A stretch of DNA of 64,000 bases from Eurosta solidaginis (Eukaryota; Arthropoda; Insecta; Diptera; Tephritidae): assembly GCF_040869045.1 (NCBI RefSeq), contig NC_090319.1, positions 347,614,302 through 347,678,301 on the forward strand, given 5' to 3'. Made by a program: the position numbers and the translations under genes. Below are positions 43,702-56,485 of the stretch, piece by piece. The notes under the pieces are model-generated. The model ran no database searches and was not told the origin of the DNA. It saw nothing but the letters and a program-made list of their open reading frames with translations. Every line of letters begins with the position of its first letter. The first letter of the stretch is position 1.

Positions 43702-43738
43702 CTGAAGAAGACACCACGCCAGTGTTGAAACATTTGTC
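43702..43738 (+). ncRNA. Hammerhead-ribozyme-like core with short stem III
   Basis: CTGAAGA (43702-43708) is an exact CUGANGA box. GACAC/GTGTT (43710-43714 with 43722-43726) forms stem II around CACGCCA. GAAA follows at 43727-43730. Stem III is A-C/G-T around ATTT, giving the preferred GUC cleavage triplet (43736-43738). Stem I is poor (AA/TT only). Tiny stem III is known for hammerheads in Penelope-like elements. The context is AT-rich with no Penelope frame nearby. Confidence 0.45.
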
Positions 43739-44404
43739 TTATAAAAATAAAAACAAAAAACTTAAACGACTAAAAGGTGTTGTTTCACTTTCTTTACAGT
43801 GTCGAAAGTCGTTTAGCACTCAAAATAATTTAATTTAATTGAATTAAATAATTAAGTTATACCGAGTTCAAGCAAAATCTTACCGAGCGCGTGACACTAC
43901 TCACTTTGGCCAATAATTGAGATAAAGGCTAACCTTTGACCTATAGGAAAAATTTTATAACACTTATTTAAGCGATCCAGAGCTCATTTTGCATACATGT
44001 AAAAACATCATAAAGCTCAATTAAAGTTACAAACTTTTGCAGCTCTTTGAAAGAAAAAAGGAAAGCAATATTTTAAACCAGTCTCATGTATATATATTTT
44101 TACTACTAGTTCATAACTTTCCGTAAGATTATTTTACAACCTTTGGACCTCGAGTTTCGAAAAATTATATTTCCTGAATACCGAGAGCTTTCGAAGGACG
44201 GGCAAGTCGTCCAAAGTGGAATTGGTATTTAATATACAGCAAAAATTATTTTCTGGAAATTTTCATTGTTGGTATTCTTAAGGAAAATCTTTGTACAATA
44301 AACGTGGAAGGCCACAGAGAGTAGAAAAGGATGTGTTTTTTTTTAAGTACTCTTCAATGTATTCCAAAGCAGAAATTTCTTCAAAGTAGATATTCTGTGT
44401 ATTA

Positions 44405-44623
44405 CCCTGCAAAAATCGCGAGTAATCCATGCATGCATGTATGGAGTACTCGCTATGGACCAAGCGAGTGCTCCAAAATTAACCCCAATTCATACAAAAA
44501 ATATGGTCCAATTAACATTGCGATGTCCCAGGACTGGACCATATACTCCAGCTCAGCATTACATCAGAGTAATCCATGGAGTACTCCAGTATAACAAAAA
44601 GTGGGCCACACATTTTTGCAGGT
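44405..44623 (+). mobile_element. MITE with CCCTGCAAAAAT ends, copy 1
   Basis: It starts CCCTGCAAAAATCGCGAGTA and ends ACACATTTTTGCAGG. It contains the TGGAGTACTCGCTATGGACC, GTGCTCCAAAATTAACC, CATACAAAAAATATGGTCC and GGACTGGACCATATACTCC blocks, shared with the inverted copy at 46022-46369. The flanks (TTAC/TTAA) nearly match as a 4-bp duplication. Confidence 0.75.
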
Positions 44624-45095
44624 TAATATAACTATTGTATATCTTCGTTCGTACTCCGATTTTGATCGATTAAGTGGCAGTCTGCTTCCGGGATTACAAA
44701 TTACCCACCATAAAAATATATTTGGTAGTTTTGGAGATTTACCCGTATAAACCATCAAACAAAAACTCTAAATGTGCGAACTTTACTCTTCTAGAGTTTC
44801 GTTATTAAAGCTCAAGGGGTTGGAAATATGGCCTCATATCCTTATATTTAAACCTCGGCTGATGCACCAATGAAAGTTCCACTTAATTATATGCAGGGAA
44901 TTCTGAGTGAGGCAAGTACAAACATATATGCAGAAAGGGAGTACAATAACACTTCAACTCGTGAGTTTTATTATTTTTAGAGATTTAAAATTACCAGTAC
45001 AGACCTTGATAGCAATTTACCCGGCTCACAACGCACTTCAACCGCTAAACAAACTCCATTAAAAATTTTAACTGGTTTTCTGCTAAATATTTTTA

Positions 45096-45940
45096 AACAA
45101 GTAAGAAAGTCTAAGCTCGAAACCGAACATTACATACCAAGCTGTGCACTTGAAACGCTGTTATTGTTTGCTTTGTGTGTTTAATAGTGTTAAAAGGCTG
45201 CGCAGTAATACATATATGTGACCCGGTCTATGAAAAGGTGGCTTATGACTCAAGAAAGAAATTGTGGGAAACAGCTGTTTACAGCTGTTTTTTTTTTTTA
45301 GTCATAAGCCACCTTTTCATAGACCGGATCTCATATGGTTTTATTCTGGCGTTAAAAGTATTTTGGAAACAGTAACAGGTGGGTCACGCCCATCTTTAAC
45401 CGATTTTTATTAACTTCACTTAGTCTTTATAATTTGGCAAGGTTAGTGTCCCTGCCAAATTTCATTGTTAGATTTTTAACGGCTTTTGATTCACGACTTG
45501 TTAAACTTCCAAATTTCTTCTTCAAAATGTCTTCTTCTATTTGGCGTTATAAAACCAATTCACACACTAAATTGCATTAGCTTAGCTTATTCGCTTTTGA
45601 ATCATCTCATTTTTTCTATTTTTCAAAATTTTCGTTATAGAAAAATTGAGCATGGTCATCGTCAGATTTCGCTCATTTTCAATACCGATTTATTCTGGGT
45701 GCAGATAAAATCGTGTACCGAATTTGGTGAAGATATCTCAATATTTGCTCAAGTTATCGTATTAAAGGACGTACAGATGGACGAACGGACGGGCATGGCC
45801 TAGTAAAGTTTCATTTCGATAGTGATGAATTTAATATATGAAAGTCTATATCTATCTCGATTCTTTTATACCTGTACAACCAATCGTTATCCAATCAAAG
45901 TTATAGTACCCTGTGTACAAGTACAGCTGGGTACAAAAAA
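45096..45940 (-). mobile_element. 1.5-kb non-coding family, copy 3 (inverted, deleted)
   Basis: It starts AACAAGTAAGAAAGTCTAAG, the reverse of the family's right end, and closes with TTTTATACCTGTACAACCAA, TCGTTATCCAATCAAAGTTA and a diverged left terminus. Much of the middle is absent. The MITE at 45217-45333 is inserted in it. Confidence 0.75.
45217..45333. mobile_element. MITE copy 2 (TGTGACCC / AAAGGTGGCTTATGACTC)
   Basis: The arms TGTGACCCGGTCTATGAAAA plus GGTGGCTTATGACTC are mirrored by AGTCATAAGCCACCTTTTCA and TAGACCGGATCTCA. Flanks are TATA and TATG. The centre differs from copy 1 (5896-6033), including a shorter AAACAGCTGTTTACAGCTGT loop. Confidence 0.85.
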
Positions 45941-46021
45941 GTTGAAATATCGGAATTCCTGAGCTGCAATCCTGCTATTTCGGAACATCGAAAAGTGTCC
46001 AGAAACGCGGTATTGTATGCA

Positions 46022-46369
46022 CCCTGCAAAAATCATTGGATCATGTGGTCCCTGGAGTACTTACCATTATACTCCACTGTAATGCAGCAATGGACCAACT
46101 CATGTTTCTACACGAACTTATTGTAAGCCGATCGTTGCTCGTTTTTGATGATTGTAATCACTACACGATGTTTATTGGACTGTGGGTACTCCATGGATTA
46201 CTCTGATGTAATGCGGAGCTGGAGTATATGGTCCAGTCCTAGGACATCTCAATGTTAATTGGACCATATTTTTTGTATGAATTGTGGTTAATTTTGGAGC
46301 ACTCGCTTGGTCCATAGCAAGTACTCCATACATGCATGCATGGAGTACTCGCGATTTTTGCAGGGCACT
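46022..46369 (-). mobile_element. MITE with CCCTGCAAAAAT ends, copy 2
   Basis: The ends CCTGCAAAAATCATTGG and GAGTACTCGCGATTTTTGCA plus GG are inverted and flanked by GCAC on both sides, a likely 4-bp duplication. The right half is the reverse complement of copy 1 with few changes. About 130 extra bp (ATACTCCACTGTAATGCAGC ... GTAATCACTACACGATG) lie in the left half. Confidence 0.8.
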
Positions 46370-46768
46370 AGCATATGCTAATGTACATACATACTTATGT
46401 ATCTAAATTTATGTAAATAGCTTGTCCAGATGCTATAGTGCACATGCAATTTGTAATAGATTCAATTTTCTGTAATACACTTTATGCAATATTCAATTAC
46501 CAATATCGAGTGGCCAAATAGCGTTCCCACTTCTCAAATGTCGGCGCCAGAATCATTTCAAATGAACTGATTATATGAGTATGTACGAGTACTTGCGGAC
46601 AGACATTGTATGTACAAGTGTTTGTACGTTATGTTCTTTCGTATATTTAATGTAACTATGTTAATTTGTCTGTCTATAAATATTAATATAGATGTTGATA
46701 AGTATAAAAAGTGCTGCTCAGACGTCTCGTACTTCGGTACTCGATAGTATATTTGGTAATTTAATAGT

Positions 46769-47193
46769 AGGGGGCACATGTTACCGTATAAATGCCTTAT
46801 AAATTGTGTAAACGTATAAATTTATCTAGTGCGTAAAAGTGCTGTCAAATTTTGTATGAAAAATCATTTACACAATTTGTATAAATTTACGCGCACATTT
46901 CATTGTGTAAAAGCGGTAAACTCAAAGGAATGCAACCTTGCAGACATCACAGCATTCTTTTTCATCAGAAATCTCCAAGATCAGCAAGTAAAGGCGTTTT
47001 AGTTTTGATTTTTCTCTTAATGTTGTCATGTTTTAATTTGTATAACAATCAAAAAAATTATGTTTGGAAATAATACCGCTGATATACAACCAAGTTTATC
47101 AAGAGTATTACTAGGTGCGTTCATATAACAGCGTGTGTAAATGGATATAATTTTACACCTTATAAGTTTATATGCTTTCATGAGTCCCCCTAA
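46769..47193. mobile_element. Candidate MITE with TAGGGGG ends
   Basis: TAGGGGGCACATGTTACCGT, then ATAAATGCCTTATAAATTGT, is mirrored imperfectly at the right end (TTATAAGTTTATATGCTTTC, then ATGAGTCCCCCTA). The terminal repeats are about 50 bp with several gaps. GTGTAAA/TTTACAC words repeat inside. It is non-coding. Confidence 0.5.
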
Positions 47194-47194
47194 G

Positions 47195-47825
47195 GTTTTT
47201 TGTTTTTTACGAGGTAGCTGTCATTATTTATTCAGCTCTGCAACAATTGCCTGTTATAATTGTATGATAAGAAACTATTTCCTTAGATTTAAGGCATTTT
47301 AATTTTTTATGGGCTACTGTAGTCATTAACTGCGTTGTTGATTTTGATAAGATTTGCATCAAAGTGACCCATCTCCGCGTTCACTTAAGCCAAACAAAGT
47401 TGACTGACAACTTTTTCTACAAAGTGGGAACTGTTTTTTGCAAAATTATGTACTAAATTTGGGAAAATAATTTAATGGCGAAAAACCAATCTCACTTTCG
47501 ATGCTATGACGAATTTCTTATTTAAAGTTTAGCTGAAAACTGAACTAAAAAAAACGGCATGATAAAAATATAGAAATTTAATTTCACTTCTTTTTCTTTA
47601 CCACTATGGCTCCCATTTGACATACACTATGTTTTGGCAATCCGTTTTGAAACAGCGCTGCCACCCGTTTAAAAATAAAAGCCCCGAAATGATATTGTCT
47701 GCCGATTTCACACAGAAACTTAACGGAATCGTAATTTCGTTTAATGAAATAATCAAATTTTCCTTTTCACTCAAAGCTTTCTGCTTCTTTAACGAACATC
47801 TGTCAGCAGCCCCCAAAAAATACTC
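47195..47825. other. Unassigned DNA
   Basis: Short frames on both strands lack known motifs. Confidence 0.35.
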
Positions 47826-48879
47826 TGCTATACAGATATAAAGGAATCGAGATAGATATAGACTTCCATATATCAAAATCATCAATATCGAAAAGCCATG
47901 TCCGTCCGTCCGTTAGCACGATACCTTGAGTGAATATTGAGATATCTTCACCAAATTTAGTACACTAGCTTATCTGGACCCAGAAAAGATTGGTATTGAA
48001 AATGAACGAAATCGGATGATAACCACGCCCACTTTTTATATATATAACATTTTAGAAAACACAAAAAACCTGATAATTTAGTAAATAATACACCTTGAAT
48101 GTTGAAATTTGACATTTGGACTGATACTGAAACTCTTGATAAAAATTTGGAAACATTTTTTAAAATTGGCGTTGCACCGCCCACTTGTGATAAAATCATT
48201 TTTACAAATATTATAATCATAAATCAAAAATCGTTAAACCAATCGTAGCAAAATTCGGTAGATAGGTTGCCTTTACTATAAGGAATGCTTTGAAGAAAAA
48301 TTAATGAAATCGGTTAAGGACCACGCCTATTTTTATATGAAAGATTTTAAAAAGGGTCGTGGATAAATAAAATAAGCTATATCTTTGCAAAAGGAGTTTT
48401 ATATAAATGGTATTTCATTTCACAAGTGGATTTATAACAATAAATAGAAAAAATTTAAAAAATGGGCGTGGCACCGCCCCTTTTATGACTAAGCAATTTT
48501 CTATGTTTCGGGAGCAGTAACTCGAAGAAAAATTAACATATCGTAATGAAATTGTGACACATATTTTCCTTATAGCAGAAAAAATTTCTAGTAAAAATGT
48601 ACGTGATCGGTTGAAGACCACGGCAACTTAGATATAAAACAATTTTAAAAGGGTGGTAGACTGAAATAATAAGATATAACTTAGCAAAAATATTTTTGAA
48701 ATGATATTCCACTTATCAAGTTTTATTGTAAGAGGAAATGGGGAGACAGTTTTTTTTTAAACGGGCGGTGCCACGTGTTATGTAGAAAAGTAATTTCTCT
48801 GAAATGAAATGTACAATTGAAGCTCACGCTGAGTATATAATGTTCGGTTACACCCGAACTTAGACATCTTTACTTGTTT
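47826..48879 (+). mobile_element. 1.5-kb non-coding family, copy 4 (left end missing)
   Basis: It enters at ATAAAGGAATCGAGATAGAT, has the CCGTCCGTCCGTTAGCACGA, ACCACGCCCACTTTTTATA and AATGGGCGTGGCACCGCCCC boxes, and ends TGTTCGGTTACACCCGAACT. It is diverged and lacks the left terminus. Confidence 0.75.
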
Positions 48880-50165
48880 CTGATTGTCATTCATTGTACT
48901 GACAATAGAATCCGGAACACTAAGAAATACAGATTAAATTTCTCATTCCATTAGGCTTTCAATAAAGCAATAATGATATATGTAATTAAGAATAAGTATT
49001 TTGGATGGAAGATTGAATTCCATAAGGGCTTTAATGCAGAAAACTTGACTAATTATTTCATTAAGCCTCTGTCTGAAATTGTCGATACTAGCTTATTTCT
49101 TAAATTACGGGGCGCTACTTCCATAAAGAAATTGATAAGCTAAATAAAGTTAGCAAACAGACTAATAAGTTCTAAAAAGAACAAGCAGTTCGACTCTGGT
49201 TATAAACAAGAAGATGAAGAAGCGACGAAGCAGTTGATTAGTTCCTAACTGTGGCGGTAATAGATCTTAGGTATGCCTTAGGAAGATATCTATCGAAACT
49301 TTTACATCTGAAGAAAGAAAGATGCTCAAGGTCATGATCAGAATATTGTAGGATACCAAGGAATCACCTACCACTCTTGGATTCAGCAGGTACAAAGCAG
49401 TGCAATGCTTCAGGCAACTTGAAAACTTAATTAGCGTTTTTCCCAATTTCCTAATGCAAAGGATGCATTTCATGTGTGATGAAGTCGGAGGACACACTGA
49501 ACATCCTGCAGCATTACAAACGAATGGAAAACAATCCCAGATCCAATGTTATAAGCTGCTCTAAAGATGATCCTAAACGAACGATAAATCCGCTGGAAAG
49601 GCGACTCATTTTAGTTAGACCACTTACTATACCCGTATGACCAACTTCTATAAAACCGTTGAAGCCTCCACTACCATATACCAGATTTCAATGTTTTGGG
49701 TGAAACGAATGGGAAGAGGGTGTGCTCCTACACGATCTTTCAAAATTGTTAGCTTTCGTTGTTTATAAACCAAGGCGGGTTATGGAGGTATCATGTTCGG
49801 CACAATTGGTTGTTTGACAGTAATGAGTTTTGCTCAAAAATACTGCTTTTAAATTTGCCTCAATGCAAACAAACCAAGCAAACCATTAAATAGATTAATC
49901 CCACTTTAACACCAGCACAGTGAATATAAAAGTGCAGCATTAACCAAGTGCATATATGTACATATCTACTTATGTTTATTATTTATATAAATAACTTAAT
50001 TCGCGTTAGTAATTTTTAATTTACAATTATATCAATACGTGTATAAGTTAAACATTACATTTTTTTCAAAAAATGTCACTTTAAATGGGATACTTTTCCT
50101 TTTATCTGCATTTAAAACTACGCTATATATCCTTATATACTCGTATGTATGTGCTTTAGAATTGT
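48880..50165. other. Unassigned DNA
   Basis: Slightly less AT-rich (49250-49750), with broken frames on both strands and no family recognised. It could be an old coding relic. Confidence 0.35.
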
Positions 50166-50168
50166 GTA

Positions 50169-51856
50169 TTTTTATACTCAGTTGAGCAGAGCTCAAAGAG
50201 TATATTAACTTTGATTGGATAACGGTTGGTTGTACATGTATAAAGGAATCGAGATAGATATAGACTTCCATATATCAAAATCATCAGTATCGAAAAAAAT
50301 TTGTTTGAGCCATGTCCGTCTGTCCGTCCGTCCGTCCTTCTGCCCGTTAACACGATAACTTGTGTAAATTTTTAGGTATCTTGATGAAATTTGGTGTGTA
50401 GGTTCCCGGGTACTCATCTCAAATCGCTATTTAAAATGAACGATATAGGACTATAACCACGCCCACTTTTTCGACATCGAAAATTTCGAAAAACCGAAAA
50501 ATTGCGATAATTCATTACCAAAGATAAATAAAGCTATGAAACTTGGTTGGTGAGCTGAACTTATGACGCAGAATAGAAAATTTGTAAAATTTTGGACAAT
50601 GGGTGTGGCACCGCCCTCTTTTAAAAGAAGGTAATTTAAAAGTTTTGCAAGCTGTCATTTGGCAGTATCATGATGAAATTTGGGAGGAACGTTACTCCTA
50701 TTACTATATATATGCTTAATAAAAATTTGCAAAATCGGAGAACTACCACTCCCACTTAAAAAAAAAAATTTTTTTAAGTCAAATTTTAACAAAAAAATTT
50801 TATATCTTCACAGTATATTAAGTTAATTATGTCAACAATCGACTCCAGTAATGATATGGTACAATAAAATACAAAAATAAAAGAAAATTTCAAAATGGGC
50901 GGGGCTCCGCCCTTTTTCATTTAATTTGTCTAGGATACTTTTAATGCCATAAGTCGAACAAAAATTTACCAATCCTTGTGAAATTTGGTAGAGGCTTAGA
51001 TTCTAGAACGATAACTGTTTTCTGTGAAAACGGGCGAAATCGGTTGAAGCCACGCCCAGTTTTTATGCACAGTCGAACGTCTGTTCTTCCGTTAACACGA
51101 TAACTTAAACCAAAATCGATATATCTTTACTAAACTCAGTTCACGCACTTATCTGAACTCAATTTGCATTGGTGTAAAAAATGGCCGAAATCCGACTATC
51201 ACCAAGCCCACTTTTTCGATATCGAAAGTTACGAAAAATGAAAAAAATGCCACTGTTCTATACCAAATATGAAAAAAGGGATGAAACATGGTAATTGGAT
51301 TGGTTTATTGACGCAAAATATAACTCTAGAAAAAAACTTTGCAAAATAGGTGTGACACCTACCATATTAAGTAGAAGAAAATCAAAAAGTTCTGCAGGGC
51401 GAAATCAAAAGCCCTTGGAATCTTGGCAGGAACACTGTTCGTGGTATTACATATATAAATAAATTAGCGGTACCCGACATATGATGTTCTGGGTCACCCT
51501 GGTCCACATTTTGGTCAATATCTCGAAAACGCTTCACATATACAACTACCACCACTCCCTTTTAAAATACTCATTAACACTTTTCATTTGATACCCATAT
51601 CGTACAAACAAATTCAAAATTCACCCCTGGTCCACCTTTCTGGTGATATCTCGAAACGGCGTCCTCCTATAGAACTATGGCCTACTCCCCCTTAAAATAC
51701 CCTTTAATACCTTCCATTTGATACGCATGTCATAAAAACAAATTTCAGGGTTACCTGTTCATTCCTAAACGGTGATTTTCCCTTATTTTGTCTCCATAGC
51801 TCTCAGCTGAGTATGTAAAGCTCGGTTACACCCGAACTTAGCCTTCCTTACTTGTT
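50169..51856 (+). mobile_element. 1.5-kb non-coding family, copy 5 (longest)
   Basis: TTTTTATACTCAGTTGAGCA opens it, and CTCAGCTGAGTATGTAAAGC with CCGAACTTAGCCTTCCTTAC closes it. It contains all blocks of copies 1 and 2, including the CCATAAGTCGAACAAAAATT part and the subrepeat block, so at 1.69 kb it is closest to full length. Confidence 0.87.
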
Positions 51857-52383
51857 ATATTTTATTTTTGCATGTAAATAATTTTTAACCACCTTTAATA
51901 AGCACAACAATTCGCGCATCAATTGCTGCAGTATTCATCGATAAATTTTCATTAGCAATTGCATGGATTTTGTTAAGAAAAATCGTTCACGGAATTATAT
52001 GTACATATATTAGGATGTATTACGAAAAAATTTTGTACTGTTACCACCGCAATTGTATAACCCCGAAGGTATGCTTATCAATTTAAATTTATATGCAAAA
52101 ATTTTTAAGTTTACGAAGACATGGCTGTTTTAAGGATTCCTCCTAAATGTCAAATATTCAATCCCACCTAAATATGTTATTTTCAAATGTTTAGCTACTT
52201 TTTCTGAAGCTGGAAACGGAATAAGCGCGTTGTTTTATTAAAGACCAATTAACTACACGCAAAAAACATATCCGTATCATCTGCAAAATTCGGAACGGAT
52301 TGGTATAGGTAACTTTTTCTTCTTATTATTTGGTATAACCTAGTTACATACATAAAAACGTACAATAAAATACAAATAAAAAA

Positions 52384-52515
52384 TAAATGAAAGGCGCGGT
52401 AACCTCCTAAGAAATTTTAGACCGAGCCTCTCTTCCAATTTGCGTCGTGCTCTTTTTAATTATTTCCTTCAAATTGACAGGATGGGACTTACATATTTTA
52501 CGCCGAGAAAAAATT
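52384..52515 (-). mobile_element. SINE 3' half, inverted
   Basis: GGCGCGGTAACCTCCTAAGA, ACCGAGCCTCTCTTCCAATT, TGCGTCGTGCTCTTTTTAAT and TTTACGCCGA are the reverse complement of the 41.4-41.5 kb SINE body end. Confidence 0.75.
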
Positions 52516-52639
52516 TGTTTTCACTCGAAATACTCCACTTCCTCTTCTCAAGAAAACAATAAAAAGGCAGTTCAGAATTGTGTGTATTTGATGTTGGAAG
52601 CTTTGCTATAGCGAATGAAAGCTACAAATCGTTAACAAC

Positions 52640-52925
52640 TTTTTCAGCCCCAGCGGGTTAGGGGGCTCAGAATATACGCGCGGTAGGTATGCCTGTCGAA
52701 AGAGGCGATTAAAATATGAAATTAATTCAAGAGGTTGTGTAGCGGAACCCTCTCAAGGGGTTGAAAGCGCAATATATAGCTTCTTCAACCCAATTGTCAA
52801 CTCAACTAGCCGTGGCTTGTTACAGGAACGTACCGGAGCGGCATCCGGCAGAGGACCATCAACATCGATAACACTCCCTAAGGCTTTCGGGGAGTGTCCT
52901 CATCGCTACAACAACAACAACAACT
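52640..52925 (+). repeat. Dispersed element with CCTCTCAAGGGGTTG and (CAA)n tail, copy 2
   Basis: It starts CCCCAGCGGGTTAGGGGGCT and CGCGGTAGGTATGCCTGTCG and shares all later blocks with 42361-42735, except for a deletion around the CCCGAGATGGTCG segment. It ends CTACAACAACAACAACAACT. Confidence 0.75.
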
Positions 52926-52929
52926 TTTT

Positions 52930-55900
52930 CATTTTCAATTTTTCATTGCATACTTTATTTTGTCCGACAACATGTTCAATAATATACTATCGATTAAAGA
53001 AGTTCTTCGTGTTAATTAGAATTAATCACGTATTATATATTCTGCGTGTTGAGAATTTCCAACGCACAGAAAGGTGTGAACGTTTGAAAAGTAATAGCTT
53101 CTTATTTGTCAACAAACCTCTGCGATGGTTCTCGGAGCACCGTCCATTTCGACATCATCAACAATCACCTGCGAAATTATGTGATTTGAGTACTGTGCTA
53201 AAGCTTAATCCAAATGCACTAGGGGCAGATCTTTTTATTTCCTTTTCACTAGTATTAGGTCGGTTGAATGTTTGTCCGCATATTCAATAAAATTCTCGTC
53301 CCACCTTTATATTTTTATCTCTTAAAATGGGTTTACAATTTCTATGTCAAAATTTAAAAATCAAAGCTCATAAAGCATATGTCTTTGAATAAGGACACAT
53401 TTTGCGCTGATTTTTGTTCATTCATATAACGGAAGTGCTTAAAATTTTTTTTATTTTCTTTTCATTTTTTTTTTTTTTTTTTTTAATTTAGAGTTAGGAC
53501 TTATCACGTACAAAATTGAAACTTTATTCTACACTGTCATCTTCAAGGAAACAGAATTGTTGGGATTTGAAAATAAATTTTGTTTGTTCGCTTATGTATT
53601 AATCTAAATAATTTAAAATTAAAACTGAAATTTTAAACCGTATATGTGGCATGAAACTTAAGTTAAAAGCTGACAAGGGACCAGTTTTAATTATTGTAAA
53701 ACTTGCCTGAATTATTTACTTAGATATAGGATTTTAACGTAATAACTACATCCGAATATTTCAGAAACCATTCTTCTAAATAGGGTTGTTTTCTGCAGTT
53801 GGTTTTCAAATCCTCCGAGTTTTTTCGCCAATACGTAAGTAGAGAAAAAGTAAAATACTCATGGATGAACGGCTTGATGCCACATTGGGTGTATCCACAC
53901 ATATATATACACATACTTTTGGTATAATTTGCTACTTCAATCATTGTTTTGGTAAACATGTTTTTATTGCATCGAATGTTTTAACTGAACGCATTACACT
54001 GTAATGTAAGTAATTACTTCCACTTATAAATAATTTATACAAGTTTTTATTGTTTGATTTTGTTTTAATTTTGGTGTTAACATTTTTATTTTTAATACAA
54101 ATAAAAATTATATTCAATAAATGAGTGCTGATATGTGTGTGAGACATGTGATTTCATATGCACTTGAATATCAATTCAGCTCTTGCATGCCACATGCCAC
54201 AAATTTCATAATTCGTCAAATGCGGTATGGCATTTCAACTTTAAGCGCATACTTCTCACTTTATTGTGCATATCTTCATACTTAACAGGGTGTGACCAAA
54301 GGGAGAGTCGATGCAGCCCTGTTGCATTATTTGGAATTTTTCTCAAGTTTCACCGATTTAAATCTTTTTGTTTATTTTCGATAATATAAAAAAAGTTTCC
54401 ATAATGCATGTAGCTGAATCTGTACTCACCAATCTCGAAAACATTTTCGAAAAAGTTCAAGAAAAAAAACCAAAAAAATTCAGGAAAATCTAAATAAAAA
54501 CTTCGAAAATCTCGTAAAATTTGCTACAATTTTATAAATATTTCGAAAACGTTTGCATAGTTTCAGTTATAAAATTCTTGTAGATTTTTCTAAATTATCG
54601 AAAAAAAGAATTTAACTGACGAAATTTAAAAAATTTCCCACTTCGTATTCGCATATATCAGAAAAGAAATTCAATTCCAAGGGACTTTAGCTACAATGAT
54701 CATCTGAATGCCACATTTGTCATTAGATATCTCATAGGTAATTCACCACTATGTAGGAAAGGGTTGAACCACTTCAACCGAACCGTTTCGGCGGCTAAGT
54801 GGTATCCAGGAACCGGGCTATGAACCGGTTCAAGATTCTTGAGGTGGTTTTCAGCCCTAAAATATACTTTTTTGAATAAAATGGTGGAACTGTTAATAAT
54901 ATTTGTTTCATTTTGAAACCAAATTTTGGAATAATATTCTGTTATTTTGCTCAGCAAAGATCACGTACTTTTTGTAGCGAATATAAGCTGTTTCTATACG
55001 TCACTACGCCGCGCTTATTAAATGCTGGACAACAACAACGGCAAGGTAAGCAAATGAAATAGAAAACAGTGAATATGAGATAAAGAGCGTAGAAGGCAAC
55101 ATAGAATATGAGATGCAGAGGCATAAGTGGAGTACATAACAACTAATCGAGAAGGTTGTTCACGAAAAGTCTAGACCGTGAGAGAAATAGGCGAACGAGA
55201 CCGATGAGCGTATAAAAGCAGCGGAAGCTAAGGAAAAGTCAAAATGTTTCATTTTAAAACATTTTAAGTGAAATACGCGAGTAGTTTAATTGTGAAGTAC
55301 TCTAACCATAGTAGTGTTGTAAACAAAAAACATTTTTAAGTTATATATTCGACAGTTCAGTGATTCGAACGATAACAGTTACGAAACGTCTTTCCCTTAT
55401 TAGGAAATCTTTTTCTACTACAATGCGTTGTACTCACACCAACACTCCGCTTGGTACATAATTTTCAGTATTTCCATATGATTTCAATTATGAGGCATAA
55501 TTTACATTGGTTTTATCTTTATTGCCATTTAGACTCACAAATTTAATGTGTATTTAATAATTCGATTCACAATTCTGACACAAAAATTTTCCACTCAAAT
55601 GCTTTACAGTCACAAATGAAAAGATTATTCACCATTTTCCAATACGCATTATCTCCCAGCCCACAATTTTGATATGTTCCATTATTTCACTTCAATATCG
55701 CCTATATGTGTGGCCAATTAAATTGTATTAAGCATAATTGTGGTAATTGGCATACATATTTTTGTACGTTTCAATAACTTGTATTTTATTTTATAATGAA
55801 TGTATTTTATCTTTAATTCTACACTCGATATTGAGGGGCTTTGGACAGCTTTAATTCTTTATTAACAACTTAGTTGATGCTGGTAATGATGGTATTTACA

Positions 55901-56280
55901 GAAAATCATATCATTGCATTTAATAGATAAATATTTAATTGATCAGCTTAGTTGCGAAATTACCATGTTAAGTTTGAGAATCCCGTTAAAAATTAACATA
56001 TTATATGCCCTATTATACATTTAGTATAAGTCAAGAAGCCACACCGGCCTAAACGAGCCTTGGAAGGCTGCATCAATCACGCCTCGGGCCTATTGTGAAC
56101 TTCTTTTCCAGTGAAAATATAAATTAATAAATTTAATCCTTAACGCATATCCAGGAAATAAACTTAAGATTAATGGAGTGCAACATGACTAACTGAAAAC
56201 CACCTTCCCTATCATACTGTGCCAAAGTGAAAAAAGGGAAAGCCCCATTTAAAACAAAAAACCCAGTCTGTTTCTCTGTT
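52930..56280. other. Unassigned DNA
   Basis: A long T-run lies at about 53466-53484 and TTTTCGAAAA-type words cluster at 54440-54620. A TATAAAAG at 55211 has no gene behind it that I can see. Confidence 0.35.
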
Positions 56281-56384
56281 TAAATGCGCCATCGAAGGCC
56301 GAATATGAGCTGCCTATCTCCCGCAAAATTACGTTTAGCAGCACCTCAAGCAAGTCGACATAAAAAATGTATGTAGATGGCGCT

Positions 56385-56485
56385 TCGATCATATTTAGTG
56401 AAAAATAAAAAAAAGGAGCAAGACGAAAGAGAAGGTAGACCTATATCTCTTCGGATGTAAATCGGGTCAAAGTTTATTTATTTTT
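56385..56485 (+). mobile_element. SINE 3' end fragment
   Basis: AAAAAAAAGGAGCAAGACG, then GAGAAGGTAGACC and ATCTCTTCGGATGTAAATCG, matches the SINE tail at 41450-41525. Upstream (56281-56385) a diverged body may remain. Confidence 0.6.

Noticed and set aside
52817..53290. 157-codon frame on the + strand
   Set aside because: Its first third is the non-coding tail of the dispersed element with the CAACAACAA end, and the rest has no motif.
55211..55217. Core promoter with TATAAAA
   Set aside because: The TATA word is good and faint initiator-like TCA words follow, but there is no gene, exon or element behind it that I can recognise.
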